DNA from: an uncultured Clostridia bacterium
Lineage (GTDB): Bacteria; Bacillota; Clostridia; Christensenellales; UBA1242
Length of the DNA stretch: 64,000 bases
Assembly: GCA_934757865.1 (NCBI GenBank)
Contig: CAKVLS010000005.1
Location: forward strand, 5,053 to 69,052
Direction: 5' to 3'
Below, piece by piece: positions 59,517 through 64,000 of this stretch. The position numbers were made by a program, and so were the translations under genes. The notes under the pieces were generated by a model, which saw only the letters and a program-made list of their open reading frames with translations, did not search any database and was not told the origin of the DNA. Positions within the stretch are counted from its first letter, which is position 1. Every line of letters begins with the position of its first letter.

Positions 59517-61226
59517 ATGAAAATAAAAAAAATGATGTTTGATAATTATAAAAATTTAACTGGCCTTACAATTTCATTCAATGATGATGTTAATTACATC
59601 GTTGGTGAAAATAATATTGGGAAATCCAATATACTTAATGCAATTAATGAAATTTTAAATAATTATAAATTTTCAGACAAAGATTTTTGCGACTGCGAAA
59701 AGCCAATTAGTATTGAGTTAACCCTTTTATTAACAGAAGATGATATTGGTGCTTTTGGTGAATTAATAGACCCACAAACTGGTAATACAATTAATATAAC
59801 AATCACTCAGTACATTGATGATACCTTTTTTAGTGTAAAGCACAAAGAATCTCAAACAGATATTAACCCTAAAATATTAAAACAAGCAAATGTAATTTAT
59901 TATGATTCTATTAGAAATCCGAAAAATGAATTAAATTTTGACAAAACAAAAGGAGCTGGATTGTTTTTAAATTTTCTTATTAAAGATTACATACTTAAAA
60001 ACAACTCAGCAGAATGTGATTTTGTACAAAAAGATAACCTAGACGATATTCTATCTTATATTAAGGATAAACTTAATAAAATAGCAATTGTTAAAGACAA
60101 TAATATAATTCCTAATTTTAATTTAGAAAATGTTGATTTTTTATCTAAGGTTTTCTCTTTGCAAGACTCTAGGAATATAGATATAAAAAACAGTGGTTAT
60201 GGAATTCAGTATAGTTTATTAATCATATTTGCACTATTAGAAAAAATAATAAACATAAGAAAAACAAACACCAATGATACTTTAAATGCAATATTGATGT
60301 TTGACGAACCTGAAATACACTTGCATCCTTACGCTCAAAGAACACTAATTAATAAAATTAAAAATATCGCAGCAGGAAAAGATATTAACTTCAACTCTTT
60401 GCTCAAAGATATGTTTAATATAGATAGTTTTTCTGCTCAAATTATTATAGTCTCACATTCTGATAGAATCATTGGTTCAAATTTTAAGAAAATAATTAGA
60501 TTATATAAAGAAGACTCTAAAATTAATGCCGTTTCTGGAAAAGATATTCATCTTCATGATGACAATGGTGATTTAGAAAAACATTTAATTTTACAAACAC
60601 CATATTTTGCAGAAGCTTTATTTTCAAGATTTGTTATTATTGTTGAAGGAGCAAGTGAATTTGGAGCACTCAAAAAAATGTCTGAAAAATTAGATATTGA
60701 TTTAGATGAAAATAGTATATCTATAGTAAAATCAGATGGAAAAGAAAATATTATTCCATTGCTAAAATTATTTCAATCCTTTAAAATACCTACATTAGCA
60801 ATTAAAGACAAAGACTTCGGCGTTGAAGATTCAGACACTGCCTACATAGAAAACGGACTATTAAAAATTACCAATGAAAAAGATTTTGAGACTGAACTAT
60901 TGGTTGAACGAAAGAATTTTGATAATATAGTATCAGCTTTAAACCTTTATGGTAATGGCATAAATAAGTCCGTGCAAGCTTCAATGGCTGAAAAATATAG
61001 AAAAAAATATAACCTTGATGCTATTCCACATATAACATCAGATTTAGTTTGGGGCGACATCTCACATAATCAAGATTTAAAATATTTATTTTTACTAAGT
61101 AAATTAGCTAAAGAAAAAAGCGTTACTTTAGGTTTACTCATTGGTGAATGCTTAGATAAAGATAATATACCTACATTATACAAAGATGTTTTAAATCAAG
61201 CTAAGGAAATGTCAATAAATGAATAA
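59517..61226 (+). CDS. gajA: GajA-like ATPase-Toprim endonuclease (Gabija)
   Basis: An OLD-family protein. The N-terminal ABC-type ATPase has Walker A GENNIGKSN (30-38), Walker B FDEPE (262-266) with LHP after it, and the SHSD switch (314-317). The C-terminal Toprim domain has VEGASE (E377) and KDKDFG with D431 and D433 for metal binding. The 569 residues fit GajA, which nicks DNA when nucleotides are depleted. GGAG is 8 bases before the ATG. The stop overlaps the start of a UvrD-like gene by eight bases, the two-gene layout of Gabija systems. An intact frame with no missing key residue. Confidence 0.9.
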   Translation: MKIKKMMFDNYKNLTGLTISFNDDVNYIVGENNIGKSNILNAINEILNNYKFSDKDFCDCEKPISIELTLLLTEDDIGAFGELIDPQTGNTINITITQYIDDTFFSVKHKESQTDINPKILKQANVIYYDSIRNPKNELNFDKTKGAGLFLNFLIKDYILKNNSAECDFVQKDNLDDILSYIKDKLNKIAIVKDNNIIPNFNLENVDFLSKVFSLQDSRNIDIKNSGYGIQYSLLIIFALLEKIINIRKTNTNDTLNAILMFDEPEIHLHPYAQRTLINKIKNIAAGKDINFNSLLKDMFNIDSFSAQIIIVSHSDRIIGSNFKKIIRLYKEDSKINAVSGKDIHLHDDNGDLEKHLILQTPYFAEALFSRFVIIVEGASEFGALKKMSEKLDIDLDENSISIVKSDGKENIIPLLKLFQSFKIPTLAIKDKDFGVEDSDTAYIENGLLKITNEKDFETELLVERKNFDNIVSALNLYGNGINKSVQASMAEKYRKKYNLDAIPHITSDLVWGDISHNQDLKYLFLLSKLAKEKSVTLGLLIGECLDKDNIPTLYKDVLNQAKEMSINE

Positions 61227-63045
61227 CCTGTCAAAATTAAAAAAGAATATCGTAGAAAAACACAATAAAGACCAATCTCAACTGCAATTCATTTTTTCTA
61301 AGTACAAAAAAATAATTATAGAAGCACCGGCTGGTAGTGGAAAAACAAAGACATTAATAAGTAAAATATTTTATTTGTTGGCCAGTAATCAACTTCCTTT
61401 AAATAAAAAAATATTAACTTTAACTTTTGGACTAAATGCCGCATATAAGATAAAATCCGATTTAAATGATGTATTAATCCAGAATGATATACCTTCAGAA
61501 TTAAATAAAGTAGTAGTTACAAATTTTCATGGACTATCTAGAAAAATACTTTATTTATATGGATACTTAATTAATCCATTATTATCAGATATATTTTCTT
61601 TTGACTTTGAAGATGATTCCAATGTTGAAAAAATTATGAATAATAACCTCGAAATATCTGAAGATGTAGCGCAATGGATATCTGACTTTAGTAAAAAAAT
61701 CAAAAATAATTTAATAAATCATGACACACATCCATCTGAATTTAAAAAATACTTAGAATACCAGCTAAAATACTATATTCCAAAAAATAAACTAACCTAC
61801 AACGGCTTATTAGTGACAACATACGAATTACTTAAAAACAATGAACGGCTGCTTGGATTTTACCAAAAATTATTTTCAATTATTATCGTTGATGAATTCC
61901 AAGACACAAATATATTATCATGGGATTTGTTAAATTTGCTTATTACTAAAAATAGCAAATTATTTTTGCTGGGAGATCCATTGCAAAGAATATATGGCTT
62001 TATAGGTGCCATTGAGAATTTAATGAATATTGCAAAAAACAAATATTCAATGAAGAAAATAACTCTAAATAAAAATTATAGATATCAAAACAATAATAAT
62101 TTATTATTACTAGATCGCAATATTCGTTTATGTGCAGCATCCAATGGAATAGCAACTCCTGAACATAACGCAAATGTTGATTTGATAGAATTTGAAAATC
62201 CTGATGATGAAGTTGTAAAACTCAGTAATTACATACATAGAATTAATAATACAGATTCTAAGGATAAAACTGCGATTCTTACAAGAAATAGTTACTCGGT
62301 CAGTTCTTTGGTTAATCATCTTAAAACTGCTGATGAAAATGTATTTTATGCATTGTTTAGTGAAGATGATTCAAGCTATATAGACTTTCATTATAAAGCA
62401 TATAATTCATTGATAGATTATAAAAAAGAAAATAATAAAGATTACTTAACTATATCTCAAATTAAGAAATGGTTCAATGAGTTTAAACAAAATTTTAACA
62501 CAACAAGTCAACTTGAAATATCATTATTTAAATTATTGGAGGTTCTGATTTGTAAAGTTTTAATAAATAAAAATATTTCAATTACCGAAAAAGATAAATA
62601 TTTAGAAGATTCTTTGTTAATGAGAAGTTTAAAAAATAATATGCAATACTTAGATGAAAAAGTCATTATAAGTACAATCCATGGAGCCAAGGGATTAGAA
62701 TGGGAAAACATTATTATTGTAGGAATGAATGGTTATTCTTTTCCTAGTTACCATGGACTATGTAATAATTGTTATAATTATAGAAAAAACAACAACAATT
62801 TATGTTCTATCAATTTTGAAAAAAGCAAAACTGATAAAGAATTTATTAATAAATTTTTAGAAGAATTAAGCGTATTTTATGTTGGAGCAACAAGATGTAG
62901 GAAAAATGTAATTTTTACTACAAATAAATTAAGAAAAAATTATCAAGGCGAAATATTGCCTGCAAAAATTTCCTGCTTGTTAGCGATTAATGGAATAAAT
63001 TTTAATATTAAATCCGACTTCGATAATTTAGGTATCGCCGACTAA
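61219..63045 (+). CDS. gajB: GajB-like UvrD/Rep superfamily 1 helicase (Gabija)
   Basis: Partner of the GajA-like nuclease. Superfamily 1A motifs in order: EAPAGSGKTKT (35-45, motif I), VDEFQDT (224-230, motif II), LGDPLQRIYGFIGA (251-264, motif III), NKNYRYQN (motif IV), STIHGAKGLEWENIIIVG (about 490, motif V) and FYVGATRCRK (motif VI). GajB senses DNA ends made by GajA and hydrolyses ATP/dNTPs in the studied system. At 608 residues it is about 100 longer than the B. cereus VD045 protein. It is translationally coupled to gajA and ends at a strong terminator. Four cysteines (CNNCYNY and CSIN region) follow motif V. Confidence 0.9.
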   Translation: MNNLSKLKKNIVEKHNKDQSQLQFIFSKYKKIIIEAPAGSGKTKTLISKIFYLLASNQLPLNKKILTLTFGLNAAYKIKSDLNDVLIQNDIPSELNKVVVTNFHGLSRKILYLYGYLINPLLSDIFSFDFEDDSNVEKIMNNNLEISEDVAQWISDFSKKIKNNLINHDTHPSEFKKYLEYQLKYYIPKNKLTYNGLLVTTYELLKNNERLLGFYQKLFSIIIVDEFQDTNILSWDLLNLLITKNSKLFLLGDPLQRIYGFIGAIENLMNIAKNKYSMKKITLNKNYRYQNNNNLLLLDRNIRLCAASNGIATPEHNANVDLIEFENPDDEVVKLSNYIHRINNTDSKDKTAILTRNSYSVSSLVNHLKTADENVFYALFSEDDSSYIDFHYKAYNSLIDYKKENNKDYLTISQIKKWFNEFKQNFNTTSQLEISLFKLLEVLICKVLINKNISITEKDKYLEDSLLMRSLKNNMQYLDEKVIISTIHGAKGLEWENIIIVGMNGYSFPSYHGLCNNCYNYRKNNNNLCSINFEKSKTDKEFINKFLEELSVFYVGATRCRKNVIFTTNKLRKNYQGEILPAKISCLLAINGINFNIKSDFDNLGIAD

Positions 63046-63079
63046 AAAAGCACTAGGAAACTCATTCCTAATGCTTTTT
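63044..63079 (+). terminator. bidirectional terminator after gajB
   Basis: AAAAAGCA-C-TAGGAA and TTCCTA-A-TGCTTTTT pair around ACTCA between two convergent genes. Confidence 0.92.
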
Positions 63080-63083
63080 ATTA

Positions 63084-63803
63084 TTATTCAATAATTAAAA
63101 CATTAATCTTCTTCGAATAAGTGGTGCAAGCGTCTAGGGCTATCATTTTGTCGGTTATGAATGGCTCAAAGTTGGATTTATCTCCAAATTCTTCGTATTC
63201 GTCTGGATTTTGTTCGTGCCACAGTGCAGAACAATGCCAATGTCCACAAACTATTGTTTTGTTTGGTTCATAGATTTCAAATCTATACATTTCTACTGGG
63301 TTTGCCCAGCGAGCCTTTCCCCAATGTTCTTTTCTTGCTGTTCGCCAATTGCTATCATGCAAATAGCAATTTTCAATGATTGGTATCCAGCCGTGAACGA
63401 ATATGTAATGCTTTGTTTCATAGTAATCAACACACATATCTAGGACTTCTTGAAGTCTGGTAACTTTCGCAATCTTCTTTAAGTCAAATTCACTTACTTG
63501 CCACTCGGGGTATAAATCAATTATCGTTCCAGTTGTTCCGTTTTGAATATCTCCATAATCGTTATAATTTCTTTCAATCATTTGTTCCATCAAGTCTTCG
63601 TGATTGCCACGAATAAGAATTACTTTGTCTTTGTGTTTTAAAACAAAATCTATAATTTCTTTTGGCTGACTTCCTCTATCAAACAAATCTCCACAAAGAA
63701 TTATTTTATGTTCAGGGTTATCTAAGTTAAAGCCTTTATCTTTTAAAGCATTTTGCCATTCATCATAAAATCCATGAATGTCGCCAGATACAAAATATTT
63801 CAT
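63084..63803 (-). CDS. PPP-family serine/threonine phosphatase-like protein
   Basis: A metallophosphatase with GDIHG (7-11), GDLFDRG (38-44), GNHE (66-69), FVHGWIP and CGHWH, the five PPP motifs; bacterial relatives act on phosphoproteins or on diadenosine tetraphosphate. The 239-residue size and WANPVEMY region resemble ApaH/PrpA-like enzymes. AGAGG precedes the ATG by 5-6 bases, 15 bases after the stop of the AbiEii-like gene, so the two are probably one operon. It could reverse modification or nucleotide signals in a toxin system; that is inferred. Confidence 0.88.
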   Translation of the reverse strand: MKYFVSGDIHGFYDEWQNALKDKGFNLDNPEHKIILCGDLFDRGSQPKEIIDFVLKHKDKVILIRGNHEDLMEQMIERNYNDYGDIQNGTTGTIIDLYPEWQVSEFDLKKIAKVTRLQEVLDMCVDYYETKHYIFVHGWIPIIENCYLHDSNWRTARKEHWGKARWANPVEMYRFEIYEPNKTIVCGHWHCSALWHEQNPDEYEEFGDKSNFEPFITDKMIALDACTTYSKKINVLIIE

Positions 63804-63817
63804 AAAAACCTCTAATT

Positions 63818-64000
63818 TTAAACTGACTGTAATTTTTTTGTTATCTCAATAAAAAATTCTTTACTCCACAAATCAAGTTTTGTTTTGTCTTTTATGAAAG
63901 GCAAGACATCTTGTTTTGCTTGTTCTATATCTAGATTTTCAAATCTTTCGTTTAGTAATGCTTTTAAATTATCAATAGTTAAATCATAATTTTCATTAAT
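63818..64000 (-). CDS. AbiEii-like nucleotidyltransferase toxin, C-terminal part (gene cut by window edge)
   Basis: The frame is open to the window edge. The 60 visible residues include FENLDIEQAKQDVLPFIKD and LDLWSKEFFIEI, the C-terminal pattern (RFxxxDxxxAxxDVxPFI, LWSxEFF) of AbiEii/DUF1814 toxins. These transfer nucleotides to tRNA or other targets in abortive-infection toxin-antitoxin pairs. The catalytic N-terminal motifs and any antitoxin lie beyond the edge, so the call rests on a short C-terminal match. Confidence 0.65.
   Translation of the reverse strand: MNENYDLTIDNLKALLNERFENLDIEQAKQDVLPFIKDKTKLDLWSKEFFIEITKKLQSV

Overview
The window looks like the chromosome of an uncultured, low-GC, spore-forming member of the Bacillota (Clostridia-like, probably gut-associated). 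The evidence is the A+T-rich sequence, strong GGAGG-type ribosome binding sites, SigH, SpoIIE and CwlD sporulation genes, a trimeric bifurcating [FeFe] hydrogenase (anaerobic fermentative life), and a meso-diaminopimelate pathway with Ddh. I cannot place it to genus from sequence reading alone.

Layout. (1) Positions 1-12087, minus strand: one open frame of at least 4,029 codons that runs off the left edge. It encodes a membrane-anchored surface protein with about 23 Listeria-Bacteroides (InlB B-type) repeats followed by a long beta-helix rich in GGAI and FxxN motifs. (2) 12.7-20.1 kb, minus strand: housekeeping genes of a kind that lies near the origin in Bacillus: recR, ybaB, dnaX, sigH, rlmB, mrnC, then cwlD and tsaD. 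dnaX carries an A9 slippery site, and its C-terminal domain lies in the -1 frame. Between cwlD and tsaD is a tight cluster of four perfect DnaA boxes plus one near-match, a candidate origin or DnaA-responsive element. (3) 20.2-46.4 kb, mixed strands: an orphan 355-residue protein, dCMP deaminase, the hydABC hydrogenase operon, two lipoproteins, ddh/dapB/dapA, mgtE with a leader terminator, tilS, spoIIE, a GNAT-ASCH fusion, a GH13 glucosidase, enolase, an ABC exporter, dcd, an inositol-phosphatase-like protein and a metallophosphoesterase.

(4) From 46.6 kb to the right edge: an accessory island that begins at a tRNA-Arg(CCU) gene. The 5' half of that tRNA is duplicated 166 bp upstream, which looks like an integration scar. 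The DNA becomes visibly richer in A+T and leucine codons shift from CTA/CTT to TTA. The island holds two small unknown or acetyltransferase genes; a WYL-regulated type I restriction-modification operon (hsdR-hsdM-hsdS plus an unknown gene and a DEDD exonuclease); a broken DUF1273/SLOG gene; an XRE regulator with palindromic operators; a DUF262-HNH nuclease; a GajA/GajB (Gabija-type) pair; a PPP-family phosphatase; and the C-terminus of a probable AbiEii toxin at the right edge. hsdR and hsdM each carry one in-frame stop codon and the DUF1273 gene has two frameshifts, so part of the island seems to be decaying, while the Gabija pair and the DUF262-HNH gene look intact.

How the genes work together: the left part supports replication, repair, translation and sporulation; the centre covers hydrogen metabolism, lysine/cell-wall precursors, dUTP supply and glycolysis; the right part is an anti-phage defence island. 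All calls are from reading motifs and context; no database search was run.
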